Source: Vibrio tapetis subsp. tapetis (GTDB lineage Bacteria > Pseudomonadota > Gammaproteobacteria > Enterobacterales > Vibrionaceae). From it: 64,000 nucleotides of DNA. Below, in pieces: positions 29,614 to 38,762 of this stretch. The number at the start of each line of letters is the position of its first letter. Within the stretch, counting starts at the first letter, position 1. The position numbers were made by a program, and so were the translations under genes. The notes beneath the pieces are model-generated. The model saw nothing but the letters and a program-made list of their open reading frames with translations, had not been told where the DNA came from and made no database searches. The stretch is taken from positions 1,488,001 through 1,552,000 of the forward strand of contig NZ_LT960611.1 of assembly GCF_900233005.1 (NCBI RefSeq), written 5' to 3'.

Positions 29614-30216
29614 ATGATGGAAAAACACTCAAGTAAAGAAGATTGGATTGCTATTTTAACCGGCACGTTTGTTGTTGCTCAGGGCGTATTCTTTCTACAG
29701 TCTTCACATTTATTAACCGGTGGTACTACCGGCCTTGCGCTTTTATTGACTCAGTTTGTGCCATTAAGCTTCGGTATGATCTATTTCATCGCTAACTGCC
29801 CATTTTATCTATTGGCTTGGCGTCGCTTTGGGCCTCGATTCGCCTTTAATAGTGCAATATCTGGTGCGCTTGTTTCAATTTTCACCGACAACTTACATCA
29901 TGTAATTAGTGTGGATGCGATCAACGATGTGTACTGCGCTATCGTTGGGGGATTGTTAATGGGATTGGGCATGCTTATTTTATTTAGGCATCGTTCGAGT
30001 TTGGGTGGGTTTAACGTATTATGTTTAGTTATTCAAGATAAGACCGGCTTCTCGGTCGGTAAGAGTCAGATGATCATTGATGCATTAATTCTTGTGACTT
30101 CTTTCTTCTTCGTATCAATAGAAGTGATCGCTGTCTCCGTGTTAGGTGCGGTAATGCTCAACCTCGTGTTAGCGATGAACCACAAGCCGACACGCTACAC
30201 GGTTAAATACAGCTAA
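29614..30216 (+). CDS. YitT family membrane protein
   Basis: The 200-residue protein has five to six hydrophobic segments and no visible C-terminal DUF2179 domain, so it is the short form of the YitT/DUF161 family. Function in the family is uncertain. GTFVVAQGVFFLQSSHLLTGGTTGLALLL near the N terminus and MLILFRHRSSLGGFNVL near residue 130 match the family repeat. It begins with two consecutive ATG codons and a weak ribosome-binding site. Confidence 0.85.
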   Translation: MMEKHSSKEDWIAILTGTFVVAQGVFFLQSSHLLTGGTTGLALLLTQFVPLSFGMIYFIANCPFYLLAWRRFGPRFAFNSAISGALVSIFTDNLHHVISVDAINDVYCAIVGGLLMGLGMLILFRHRSSLGGFNVLCLVIQDKTGFSVGKSQMIIDALILVTSFFFVSIEVIAVSVLGAVMLNLVLAMNHKPTRYTVKYS

Positions 30217-30243
30217 CACGACCACCATCCCCTTTTAGATGTA

Positions 30244-30273
30244 AAAAAGGCTTTGGAGATAACTCCAAAGCCA
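30244..30273. terminator. Terminator between yitT-like gene and treC
   Basis: The stem GGCTTTGGA/TCCAAAGCC has a 6-nt loop and an A run on its left. This A run gives a U tract on the minus strand, so it best fits treC; it may also stop the plus-strand gene. Confidence 0.65.
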
Positions 30274-30370
30274 CATTCTGTAACGACTAAGTTTTGCTTT
30301 ATATGAAAGCCACTATTGGGGGTTGCCTGCCAATTTCAATTGACTCCTTAGCAAGTGGCCTATATGAAAA

Positions 30371-32050
30371 TTAGTGCTCAATAAGAAAAATACGCGTCTC
30401 ATACGGTTTAAGAACTTGTTTAGCCATCACTGAAGTATTTTCAATATCTGAATAGTTACCTAATAGATAGCGGCCTTTTTCCACATCCTCCCTTACAGGC
30501 AACGTCACCTCAACTTCATTGCCATAGTAGTTGTTTACGCACACCAAGGTTTGTTTTTCTGATTGGCGCTGGTATGCAAAAACACTCGAGTGATTAGGCA
30601 GTAAATCCAGATAATCACCTGTCGTTATCACCTCAACCTCTTTGCGCATCTTTATTAATTTCTGATAAAAATAGTAAACAGAGTCGATATTTGCTACCGC
30701 TTGTTGCGCATTGATTTGCAGATAGTTCCCGGCAACTTGAAGCCAAGGTGTTCCCTGTGTAAATCCAGCATGTAAAGAGTCATCCCATTGCATCGGGGCA
30801 CGAGAGTTATCACGAGACTTTTGTGCCAATATGGCGAGCATGTCAGCTTCGGCAACGCCTTGTTGCTTCACCATGATGTCGTACATGTTAGTACTTTCTA
30901 CATCTTGGTACTGATCAATGCTGGTATAGCCCGGATTGGTCATTCCGATCTCTTCACCTTGATAGATGTAGGGCGTGCCTTGCATCATATGTACTGACGC
31001 AGCCAACATTTTAGCGGACTCGACACGGTAGCGTTTATCATCTCCCAAGCGACTAACAATGCGTGGCTGGTCGTGGTTACACCAAAACAGTGCCCCCCAC
31101 CCCTTACCATTCAACCCGGTTTGCCAATGATTAAAGATCTCTTTTAATTGTAAGAAATCAAACGGCGCATTGGTCCACTTGTCTCCGTTGGTATAGTCGA
31201 CTTTCAAATGATGGAAGTTAAACACCATAGACAGCTCTTTGTTATTGTTAGCGGAATACTGCTGACAATGCTCAAGCGTTGTAGAAGACATCTCGCCAAC
31301 CGTCACGCTGCCGTATTTTTGGAACACCGCTTCACTGATTTCTTGCAAATATTCATGCACACGTGGGCCGTCAGTATAGAAACGGCGACCATCACCAATT
31401 TCATCGCTAGGAAAGTCTTGCTGCTTGGAAATTAAATTGATGACATCTAAACGGAAGCCATCAACGCCTTTTTCCGCCCAAAACCTGATCACCTCTTTGA
31501 CTTCAGCGCGAACTTTTGGATTTTCCCAATTTAAGTCGGCTTGTTCTTTTGCAAATAGGTGCAAAAAGTACTGATTGGTTTCACGGTCTAACTCCCAAGC
31601 GCTGCCACCAAATTTGGACTGCCAGTTATTCGGTACTTCATCATCTACTGGATCTTTCCAAATATAGTAGTCTCGGTACGGGCTGTTTTTGTCCCCCAAA
31701 GCCGACTGAAACCAGTGGTGATGAGTTGAAGTATGATTCACCACGATATCCATAATAATACGAATGCCACGTTGGTGAGCTTGTGCCAACAACTGCTCTA
31801 AGTCTGCCATTGTGCCAAACTCAGGATTCACCGAGTAATAATCTGAGATATCATAGCCATTATCAATCATCGGAGATTGGTAAACAGGAGTAAGCCAAAT
31901 TGCATCCACACCCAGCTTTTTTAGATAATCGAGCTTAGAAATGATCCCTTTTATATCGCCCGTTCCACGACTTCCACTGTCACAAAAACTTTTAGGGTAA
32001 ATTTGATAGATAGACGCTGTGCGCCACCAGTCTTGTTGTACTGCCACCAT
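30371..32050 (-). CDS. treC: Alpha,alpha-phosphotrehalase (trehalose-6-phosphate hydrolase)
   Basis: The 559-residue GH13 enzyme splits trehalose-6-phosphate into glucose and glucose-6-phosphate. The GH13 motifs DIVVNHTS, GFRLDVINL (nucleophile Asp), VGEMSS (acid Glu) and CNHDQPR are present, and IYQIYPKSF opens the barrel. The ATG at 32050 places seven residues before the WW pair, as in the E. coli protein; an in-frame GTG lies at 32062. It follows treB in the same operon. Confidence 0.94.
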   Translation of the reverse strand: MVAVQQDWWRTASIYQIYPKSFCDSGSRGTGDIKGIISKLDYLKKLGVDAIWLTPVYQSPMIDNGYDISDYYSVNPEFGTMADLEQLLAQAHQRGIRIIMDIVVNHTSTHHHWFQSALGDKNSPYRDYYIWKDPVDDEVPNNWQSKFGGSAWELDRETNQYFLHLFAKEQADLNWENPKVRAEVKEVIRFWAEKGVDGFRLDVINLISKQQDFPSDEIGDGRRFYTDGPRVHEYLQEISEAVFQKYGSVTVGEMSSTTLEHCQQYSANNNKELSMVFNFHHLKVDYTNGDKWTNAPFDFLQLKEIFNHWQTGLNGKGWGALFWCNHDQPRIVSRLGDDKRYRVESAKMLAASVHMMQGTPYIYQGEEIGMTNPGYTSIDQYQDVESTNMYDIMVKQQGVAEADMLAILAQKSRDNSRAPMQWDDSLHAGFTQGTPWLQVAGNYLQINAQQAVANIDSVYYFYQKLIKMRKEVEVITTGDYLDLLPNHSSVFAYQRQSEKQTLVCVNNYYGNEVEVTLPVREDVEKGRYLLGNYSDIENTSVMAKQVLKPYETRIFLIEH

Positions 32051-32162
32051 TCCAAAGCTCACTTACTTAACGATGTAAAAATAGAAAATCTGAATTGAGT
32101 GGCCGTGAAAATCTACGTTAACAACGGCCATTTAAAGTACTTATGTATATAAACTCGATACG

Positions 32163-33587
32163 TTAGGCACTAACTGCAGTCAGTTCGCCTTTACCTTGAG
32201 CTCGTTTGTACATGAACAAAGTCAGAGCAGCAGGAACGACAATCGCGACAGCCATCGCTATTAAATATACTGACCAGTATTGAGGTTGAATGGATAGAAT
32301 GCCTGGCAAGCCACCGACACCGATACCATTCGCCATCACACCCGCACTACCACAAATTGCCGCAGCAATCGCAGAACCAATCATGGCGCTCAACATTGGG
32401 AATTTGTACTTCAAGTTAATGCCGTACATCGCAGGTTCCGTAACACCAAGGTAAGCAGAGATAGCGGCAGGGACTGAAATATCACGCTCACCATTTTTAC
32501 GGCTAATAATAATAATGCCGACAACCGCAGACGCTTGTGCAATATTGGACAATGCAATCAAAGGCCAGATTGGCGTACCACCCATTTCTTGCATCAATTG
32601 CAAATCAACGGCATTGGTCGTGTGGTGCACACCGGTGATAACCAGTGGGGCATAAAGAAAGCCAAATACCATTGCGCCGATGACAGCAAAGTCACCCGTC
32701 ATCGCCGCTTTTGCCGCGAATGCAACGCCATCACCAATAATTCGACCAAATGGGCCAATTAATGCGTGCGCCAAAATCACAGAAAGAATGATAGAAACAA
32801 ACGGCACCACGACTAAATACAAGTAAGCAGGCACAATGCGTTTCAAGTTGGTTTCAATGAACGCCAGAGCAACACCGGCTAACATGGCAGGAATGACTTG
32901 AGCTTGGTAACCCACCTTTTCAATGACAAACCAACCAAAGTCCCAAACTTGCGGAATTTCCTTACCAATGGCGTAAGCATTCATCAGTTGTGGGGAAACC
33001 AAGGTCACACCTAAGGTGATACCCAGAATTGGCGTCCCTCCAAGTTTTTTAACGGTCGCCCAGCAAACACCAACAGGTAAGAAGAAAAAGATTGCTTCGC
33101 CGATTAACCATAAGAAAGAGTGGACCGTTGCCCAAAACTGACTGATTTGCGTAAGAGTTTGGCCATCAAACATTTTGATGTCGCCAATAACGTTACGAAA
33201 GCCAAGGATCAGACCACCAGTAATAATGGCAGGCAGCAGAGGTACGAAGATTTCAGCCAGATGTGAAATACCGCGCTCTAGAATATTCATATTCTGACGA
33301 GCCGCCAGTTTCGCGTCGTCTTTACTGGTCTCACTTTTACCAGCTTGTTTGATCAGTTCTTTGTAAACATCGTCGACTTCCGTTCCGATCACAACTTGGA
33401 ACTGGCCCGCATTGGTGAAACAGCCCTTAACCAAAGGCAAAGCTTCCAACGCTTTTGGATCAGCGGCATCGGTATCATTTAACACAAAGCGTAATCGTGT
33501 AAGGCAATGACTGACGCTGGCAATATTGTCGTTACCTCCGACTAGCTCTATAAGACGGGAAACGTCTTGGCTTGAAATCCTACTCAT
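32163..33587 (-). CDS. treB: PTS trehalose transporter subunit IIBC
   Basis: The 474-residue trehalose permease has an N-terminal EIIB domain with the phospho-cysteine in SVSHCLTRLRF (Cys28) and a C-terminal EIIC membrane domain with about ten hydrophobic segments. No EIIA domain is attached, so it should use the glucose EIIA protein (Crr), as in E. coli. The ATG at 33587 matches the E. coli start; an upstream GTG is at 33599. Two TreR-type operators lie just upstream. Confidence 0.94.
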   Translation of the reverse strand: MSRISSQDVSRLIELVGGNDNIASVSHCLTRLRFVLNDTDAADPKALEALPLVKGCFTNAGQFQVVIGTEVDDVYKELIKQAGKSETSKDDAKLAARQNMNILERGISHLAEIFVPLLPAIITGGLILGFRNVIGDIKMFDGQTLTQISQFWATVHSFLWLIGEAIFFFLPVGVCWATVKKLGGTPILGITLGVTLVSPQLMNAYAIGKEIPQVWDFGWFVIEKVGYQAQVIPAMLAGVALAFIETNLKRIVPAYLYLVVVPFVSIILSVILAHALIGPFGRIIGDGVAFAAKAAMTGDFAVIGAMVFGFLYAPLVITGVHHTTNAVDLQLMQEMGGTPIWPLIALSNIAQASAVVGIIIISRKNGERDISVPAAISAYLGVTEPAMYGINLKYKFPMLSAMIGSAIAAAICGSAGVMANGIGVGGLPGILSIQPQYWSVYLIAMAVAIVVPAALTLFMYKRAQGKGELTAVSA

Positions 33588-33629
33588 ATTATTGTCCACC
33601 CTATTGGAGTTCAGTTTGTCTTTCTTATA

Positions 33630-33647
33630 AATGGGACCGTTCCCATT
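33630..33647. promoter_or_regulatory. TreR operator, proximal
   Basis: The inverted repeat AATGGGA-CCGT-TCCCATT is centred about 52 bp upstream of treB. The GGGAnCGTTCCC core is like the E. coli TreR operator. Confidence 0.85.
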
Positions 33648-33684
33648 AATTGAGGTGATAATGCCAAATCAAGCCAAACAATAA

Positions 33685-33702
33685 AATGGGAACATTCCCA
33701 TT
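33685..33702. promoter_or_regulatory. TreR operator, distal
   Basis: The inverted repeat AATGGGA-ACAT-TCCCATT is a second copy, centred 55 bp from the first. The following AATTGA is also shared by both sites. Confidence 0.85.
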
Positions 33703-33765
33703 AATTGAACATGATCACACAAAAAGTGTAGAAAACTTAGTCAACACTGTCGTCAAATTTGGCCG

Positions 33766-34710
33766 TTATATCACAGGTTTTTGGGTAATATGTTGGACGC
33801 TACACTGACCGGAGAGTTGTTGTATCAGCAAGGTTGCTGCTTTCTCTCCAGCTTGATGATAACCAGGATCGATACTAAATATATTTGGGAAGAGAAAAGA
33901 TAATAATGGATTTCCGCCAACGCCTGTTACTCGAACTTCAGTTCTTCCTAGCTCTTGTAAGCGTTTGATCACACCCAAAGCTAGCGTGTCACTCGCACAA
34001 ACAACAGCTTGTGTTTCGTCGGTCAAAACTTGATCTAATAAGGTATAGGCACTTTCATGACTCAACTCACCCGTCACCGCCTGGGAGTTAACCTTGTTAC
34101 GTTCACACCATTCAAGATAAGCCAAAAGACGTAGTCGTCCTGTTGTGGTATCACTTTGGTCGACACCTACGTAAGCAATATCGTGTAAACCCTGCCCCCT
34201 CAAATGCTCCAATGCGTTATTTATCAGCGCTTGATTATCATAATTAATCGATGAGACATTTTCGGTATCCATTGCGACAACGACCATTCGTTGCTGCCAA
34301 CTCTCTAACTTAACAACATCGCAGCCCGTGAAACCAAAGACCACCACGCCATCTACATTACGCCTCTTCAAAACGTCCAGATGCTCGTTTGTTTTGACGC
34401 TGTCAAACTGACTTTCCATGATGACAACATCGTATCCAGCGCCATACAACGTCGCTAGCATTGCGCTAACAACTCTATTTTCTGACGCTGAATCCAAACG
34501 AGAAATGATGACCCCAACCACTTTCTGGCTGCCTCCTCTCATCGACTGGGCCGACTTCGAAGGCACGTAACCATGAGCATCAATCACCTGCTCTACTTTC
34601 AAACGAGTTTCAGGTTTTACCTTCGGATCATTGGTTAATACCCTTGATACGGTAGATTTCCCAACGCCTGAAAGCTTTGCAATATCAACAATGGTCAGTT
34701 TTTTGCTCAT
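33766..34710 (-). CDS. treR: Trehalose operon repressor TreR (LacI family)
   Basis: The 314-residue LacI-type repressor has an N-terminal helix-turn-helix (IVDIAKLSGVGKSTVSRVLTNDPKV) and a periplasmic-binding-protein-like effector domain. In E. coli the inducer is trehalose-6-phosphate. The gene lies upstream of treB on the same strand, with the two operators in the gap, so it controls treBC and perhaps itself through readthrough. Confidence 0.93.
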   Translation of the reverse strand: MSKKLTIVDIAKLSGVGKSTVSRVLTNDPKVKPETRLKVEQVIDAHGYVPSKSAQSMRGGSQKVVGVIISRLDSASENRVVSAMLATLYGAGYDVVIMESQFDSVKTNEHLDVLKRRNVDGVVVFGFTGCDVVKLESWQQRMVVVAMDTENVSSINYDNQALINNALEHLRGQGLHDIAYVGVDQSDTTTGRLRLLAYLEWCERNKVNSQAVTGELSHESAYTLLDQVLTDETQAVVCASDTLALGVIKRLQELGRTEVRVTGVGGNPLLSFLFPNIFSIDPGYHQAGEKAATLLIQQLSGQCSVQHITQKPVI

Positions 34711-34760
34711 AGGTAATGTTATCTTTTATTCGTTGGCTGCGGGCTGAGTTGTATGGGCGA

Positions 34761-35141
34761 CTAAAACATCGTGTTGTTAGAAGGGGCGTCGATGTTATTC
34801 ATTGGCACAACTAAATTACACATTTGTATAGGGTAGCCGCTGAGTTTAATGCTCGCTTGCTCACCTTTAAACCACATCTTTACTTGCTCATCATGGGTTC
34901 GGTATTTCTCACCAGAAGCGCTAACGGTGCGGTTCAACACATAGTACTTTCCTAACATTTCCGCGTGGATTTTTGTGTCACTGCGATCGCTCACCACAAC
35001 GTCGTAGTGATCGCTGCAGCGATAAACTTGGTCGACAATTTCGGGTTGAGAAATACATCCACTCAACGCTCCTAAAACCACGACCGAAAAAACACTGCGT
35101 GGCAACAATCGTTTAGTTAAAGCCATTTTTAAAGACATCAT
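34761..35141 (-). CDS. MliC family lipoprotein (c-type lysozyme inhibitor-like)
   Basis: The 126-residue protein has a lipobox LSGC (near residue 29) and a mature domain with the MliC pattern: VYRCSDHYDV, YVLNRTVSASGEKY, VKMWFKGEQASI, and a terminal QMCNL giving the conserved cysteine pair. MliC proteins inhibit host lysozyme at the cell surface. It sits between treR and gmhB on the same strand; a functional link is not evident. Confidence 0.8.
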   Translation of the reverse strand: MMSLKMALTKRLLPRSVFSVVVLGALSGCISQPEIVDQVYRCSDHYDVVVSDRSDTKIHAEMLGKYYVLNRTVSASGEKYRTHDEQVKMWFKGEQASIKLSGYPIQMCNLVVPMNNIDAPSNNTMF

Positions 35142-35152
35142 TCACCAATTTG

Positions 35153-35707
35153 TTATCGCGCCGCTAAGTAAGCAGGAGCATTCGCGATGCTATCAACCAC
35201 AACCGTTGCTAGAGACTCACCTATTTCAGTGATCGGTTTGCCAGTTCGTACTAATATTTTCGTACCAACACCCGCAGCATCAGCCGCCATCATATCTTCG
35301 GCTTTATCACCAATCATCACCGACTTTGCCATATCAATATCAAGAAACTCTTGCGCTGAAAGGAACATGCCCGGCTTTGGCTTACGGCAATCACAGTCTT
35401 GCTTATATTTACCTACACCATGCTCAGGATGGTGAGGGCAGTAATAAATACCGTCAAGCTCAACGCCATTGTCTGCAAAATTCCAATCCATCCACTGTGT
35501 TAAAGATAAGAATCGGTCTTCGCTAAACATGCCTCGGGCAATACCCGATTGATTCGTCACAAGTACTAACATGAACCCCATGTCTTGAAATTTCTTAGCC
35601 GCTTCAAACACGCCTTCTACATATTCAAAATCATGCTCATCATGCACATAACCATGATCGACGTTAATTACGCCATCACGGTCCAAAAACACTGCAGGTT
35701 TAGCCAA
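35153..35707 (-). CDS. gmhB: D-glycero-beta-D-manno-heptose 1,7-bisphosphate 7-phosphatase
   Basis: The 184-residue HAD phosphatase works in ADP-heptose synthesis for the LPS inner core. The nucleophile motif FLDRDGVIN is near the N terminus. The zinc-binding set CPHHPEHG...[10 protein letters not shown] is near residues 92-115, and the last motif is MIGDKAEDM. It is divergent from metNIQ, as in E. coli. Confidence 0.95.
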   Translation of the reverse strand: MAKPAVFLDRDGVINVDHGYVHDEHDFEYVEGVFEAAKKFQDMGFMLVLVTNQSGIARGMFSEDRFLSLTQWMDWNFADNGVELDGIYYCPHHPEHGVGKYKQDCDCRKPKPGMFLSAQEFLDIDMAKSVMIGDKAEDMMAADAAGVGTKILVRTGKPITEIGESLATVVVDSIANAPAYLAAR

Positions 35708-35784
35708 AATGCTACCCTCATTAACTGGTTATATCGCAAATTATTACACGCTTTATATCGGTTAGCACTATTCAATTACCTTTT

Positions 35785-35800
35785 AGACGTCTAGACGTAA
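35785..35800. promoter_or_regulatory. MetJ operator (two tandem met boxes)
   Basis: AGACGTCTAGACGTAA comprises one perfect met box AGACGTCT and a second matching at six of eight positions. It lies just upstream of the -35 element at 35810. MetJ with S-adenosylmethionine represses metNIQ in E. coli. Confidence 0.85.
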
Positions 35801-35809
35801 AAATACCTA

Positions 35810-35838
35810 TTGACTTAAAAATGTGAAAGCCATAGCAT
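35810..35838 (+). promoter_or_regulatory. Candidate metN promoter
   Basis: TTGACT (35810-35815) and TAGCAT (35833-35838) are separated by 17 bp. The position next to the met boxes supports it. This predicts a leader of about 155 nt before metN. Confidence 0.5.
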
Positions 35839-35999
35839 CAACTAACAATTGAGAGCAAGGTCAACATTTTCTGCTGAATTGCTAGCCAACCAGCTCAAAC
35901 ATACACTGTTCGGTAACCGATTTATCGAATAAACAACAGTAAATTGGCCATATTACGTCGTCATGTTGATTACAGCCAACTCTGCACAGGTTTCGAAGA

Positions 36000-37034
36000 A
36001 TGATTGAAATTAATCAAGTAAATAAGGTTTTCTATCAAGGCACTAAGGAAATAGTTGCCCTGAAAGATATCGACCTTACCATACCTCAAGGGACGATTTT
36101 TGGTGTCATTGGTTCGTCTGGCGCAGGTAAAAGTACACTGATTCGCTGCGTAAATATGTTGGAAGCCCCAACATCCGGTGAAGTCATCGTTGATGGTGTG
36201 GATCTCACCAAGCTCTCTAAATCAGATTTAAGTAAAACTCGCCGTAACATCGGCATGATTTTCCAGCATTTCAATCTGCTTTCTTCTCGCACGGTATTTG
36301 ACAACGTTGCATTGCCACTTGAGTTAGCGGACGCAAGCAAAGACAAAATCGAAACCAAGGTGTCTGAGTTATTGTCTTTAGTTGGTCTTTCTGACAAACG
36401 TGATACCTACCCTGCTAATTTAAGCGGCGGTCAAAAACAGCGTGTCGCGATTGCACGTGCATTAGCGTCTGATCCTAAAGTACTGCTTTGCGATGAAGCG
36501 ACGAGCGCACTTGACCCTGCAACGACTCAATCGATTTTAGAACTGCTTAAGCAAATCAACCGTAAGCTCAACATCACCATGCTCCTTATCACCCATGAAA
36601 TGGATGTGGTTAAAAGCATCTGTCATCAAGTGGCCATTATTGGTGACGGTGAATTAGTAGAAAAAGGCACGGTTGGCGATATTTTTGCACACCCTAAAAC
36701 AGAATTGGCTCATCAGTTTATTCGTTCAACCTTAGATCTTTCGATTCCAGAAGATTACCAGATTCGTCTAAAGAAAAAGCGTGTTGAAGGCAGCTATCCA
36801 TTAGTTCGTTTGGAATTCACAGGCGCGACAGTAGATGCCCCTCTGGTGACGCAGATAGCTCGAAAATTCAATATTGATGTCAGTATTTTAAGCTCGGATC
36901 TTGATTACGCTGGTGGCGTAAAATTCGGCATGATGGTCGCGGAACTGTTCGGGACTGAACAAGACGACATCGCCGCTATCGAATTCCTACGTGAAAACAA
37001 CGTAAAAGTAGAGGTACTTGGTTATGTCCTTTAA
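36000..37034 (+). CDS. metN: Methionine ABC transporter ATP-binding protein
   Basis: The 344-residue ABC ATPase has Walker [10 protein letters not shown] (38-46), the signature LSGGQKQR, Walker [13 protein letters not shown] and a C-terminal NIL (ACT-like) domain that senses methionine. It overlaps metI by 11 bases. MetJ boxes lie upstream. Confidence 0.97.
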   Translation: MIEINQVNKVFYQGTKEIVALKDIDLTIPQGTIFGVIGSSGAGKSTLIRCVNMLEAPTSGEVIVDGVDLTKLSKSDLSKTRRNIGMIFQHFNLLSSRTVFDNVALPLELADASKDKIETKVSELLSLVGLSDKRDTYPANLSGGQKQRVAIARALASDPKVLLCDEATSALDPATTQSILELLKQINRKLNITMLLITHEMDVVKSICHQVAIIGDGELVEKGTVGDIFAHPKTELAHQFIRSTLDLSIPEDYQIRLKKKRVEGSYPLVRLEFTGATVDAPLVTQIARKFNIDVSILSSDLDYAGGVKFGMMVAELFGTEQDDIAAIEFLRENNVKVEVLGYVL

Positions 37035-37701
37035 TACTGTAACGCAGTGGCTAAGCCTAAATGGCAACTTGTTACTTGACGCAACGTGGGAAACCTTATA
37101 CATGGTTGCGGTTGCTGGCATTGTCGGTTTTGCTGTTGGTATCCCTCTTGGTGTGATTCTTCATACCACCAAGAAAGGCGGATTACTTGAAAACACCAAA
37201 CTCAACGCGATTTTGGGTGCCATCGTTAACATTGGTCGTTCTGTGCCGTTCTTAGTGCTCATGGTAGCGATTATTCCAGTGACTAAGCTGTTGATCGGCA
37301 CATTCATCGGAACAACCGCAGCGATTGTTCCGTTAACCATCGGTGCTATTCCGTTTGTTGCCCGTTTGATTGAAAGCGCATTACTCGAAGTACCGTCAGG
37401 TCTTGTGGAAGCGGCGCAATCTATGGGGGCTACACCGACGCAAATTATTACTAAAGTACTGCTTCCGGAAGCCCTGCCAACCATCATCAACACAGTGACC
37501 ATCACTTTGGTTACTTTGGTGAGCTACTCAGCAATGGCGGGGACCGTCGGCGGCGGTGGTCTTGGTGATGTTGCCATTCGATATGGCTTCCACCGGTACG
37601 ACGTAACCATTATGGCTGTTACGGTAGTGATGCTCATTGTACTAGTACAAATTATTCAATCTATTGGTGACACGCTGGTTCGTAAAGTTGACCACCGATA
37701 G
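37024..37701 (+). CDS. metI: Methionine ABC transporter permease
   Basis: The 225-residue permease has five hydrophobic segments and the cytoplasmic EAA loop [13 protein letters not shown] that contacts MetN. The ATG at 37024 was chosen to match the family start; a GTG at 37018 is also in frame. The start lies inside the end of metN. Confidence 0.96.
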   Translation: MSFNTVTQWLSLNGNLLLDATWETLYMVAVAGIVGFAVGIPLGVILHTTKKGGLLENTKLNAILGAIVNIGRSVPFLVLMVAIIPVTKLLIGTFIGTTAAIVPLTIGAIPFVARLIESALLEVPSGLVEAAQSMGATPTQIITKVLLPEALPTIINTVTITLVTLVSYSAMAGTVGGGGLGDVAIRYGFHRYDVTIMAVTVVMLIVLVQIIQSIGDTLVRKVDHR

Positions 37702-37815
37702 AAGATAGAGGTTGGTAGCAAGAAGCGAATGACTTCTATCGATTGACCTCTAACAACAAGATTAGTCAGAAACCTAATAAAAAATATAAATTGGATTCAT
37801 TAAAAGGAGATTACC

Positions 37816-38619
37816 ATGAAATTTAGCCTTAAAAGTTTACTAGCCCTTGCCGCCACAGCAGCCGTATTAACCGGTTGTGGTGAAAAAGCCGTTGATAACA
37901 ATAAAATCAAAGTTGGCGTAATGGCAGGTGCCGAAGCTCAAGTAGCTGAAGTTGCCGCTAAAGTAGCGAAAGACAAGTACGGTTTGGAAGTAGAGCTTGT
38001 TACTTTTACTGATTACGTAACACCAAATGCAGCGCTTGATGATACATCAATCGACGTAAACGCATTCCAACACAAGCCATACCTTGATCAGCAAGTGACT
38101 GACCGTGGCTACAAATTGACTATCGCGGGTAACACGTTTGTATACCCTATCGCAGGTTACTCTAAGCAAGTTAAGTCTGTCGATGAGATTGCTGATGGTT
38201 CTCGTATTGCGGTACCTAACGATCCAACTAACCTAGGTCGTTCATTACTGCTTCTTGAGCAACAAGGTCTACTTAAGCTACGTGAAAACGTTGGTCTGCT
38301 AGCGACGGTTCGTGACATCGTAGAGAACCCAAAAAACATCTCTATTGTAGAGTTAGATGCTGCTCAACTGCCTCGCTCTCTTGATGATGTTGCGCTTTCA
38401 GTTATCAACACAACGTACGCAAGCAGCATTAATCTAACACCAGAAAAAGACGGTATCTTCGTTGAAGACAAAGACTCTCCATACGTAAACTTGATTGTTT
38501 CTCGTGAAGAAAACCTAAACGCTGAAAATGTACAAAATTTCGTTAAAGCATACCAAACTGACGAAGTATACAAGGCAGCAATGGATATCTTCCAAGGTGG
38601 TGTCGTTAAGGGTTGGTAA
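37816..38619 (+). CDS. metQ: Methionine-binding lipoprotein MetQ
   Basis: The 267-residue substrate-binding lipoprotein (NlpA family) has lipobox LTGC (Cys21). Typical segments are KVGVMAGAEAQVAEVA, FQHKPYLDQQV and AVPNDPTNLGRSLLLLE. It completes the MetNIQ methionine uptake system. An AAGGAGA ribosome-binding site precedes the ATG. Confidence 0.96.
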   Translation: MKFSLKSLLALAATAAVLTGCGEKAVDNNKIKVGVMAGAEAQVAEVAAKVAKDKYGLEVELVTFTDYVTPNAALDDTSIDVNAFQHKPYLDQQVTDRGYKLTIAGNTFVYPIAGYSKQVKSVDEIADGSRIAVPNDPTNLGRSLLLLEQQGLLKLRENVGLLATVRDIVENPKNISIVELDAAQLPRSLDDVALSVINTTYASSINLTPEKDGIFVEDKDSPYVNLIVSREENLNAENVQNFVKAYQTDEVYKAAMDIFQGGVVKGW

Positions 38620-38646
38620 GGCCTGGCGCTAAAAAATGAACAACAA

Positions 38647-38676
38647 GAGAGCTGACTTCGGTTAGCTCTTTTTTTA
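38647..38676 (+). terminator. Terminator after metQ
   Basis: The stem AGAGCTGAC/GTTAGCTCT has a TTCG tetraloop (one G-T pair) and a run of eight T residues. Confidence 0.92.
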
Positions 38677-38762
38677 TACCTACAACATTAAAACAAACGA
38701 TTGCATCAGTATTTATAAAGCCTATAATCGCCAGCACTTTCCTCCTGTTCCAAGGATTAAAC

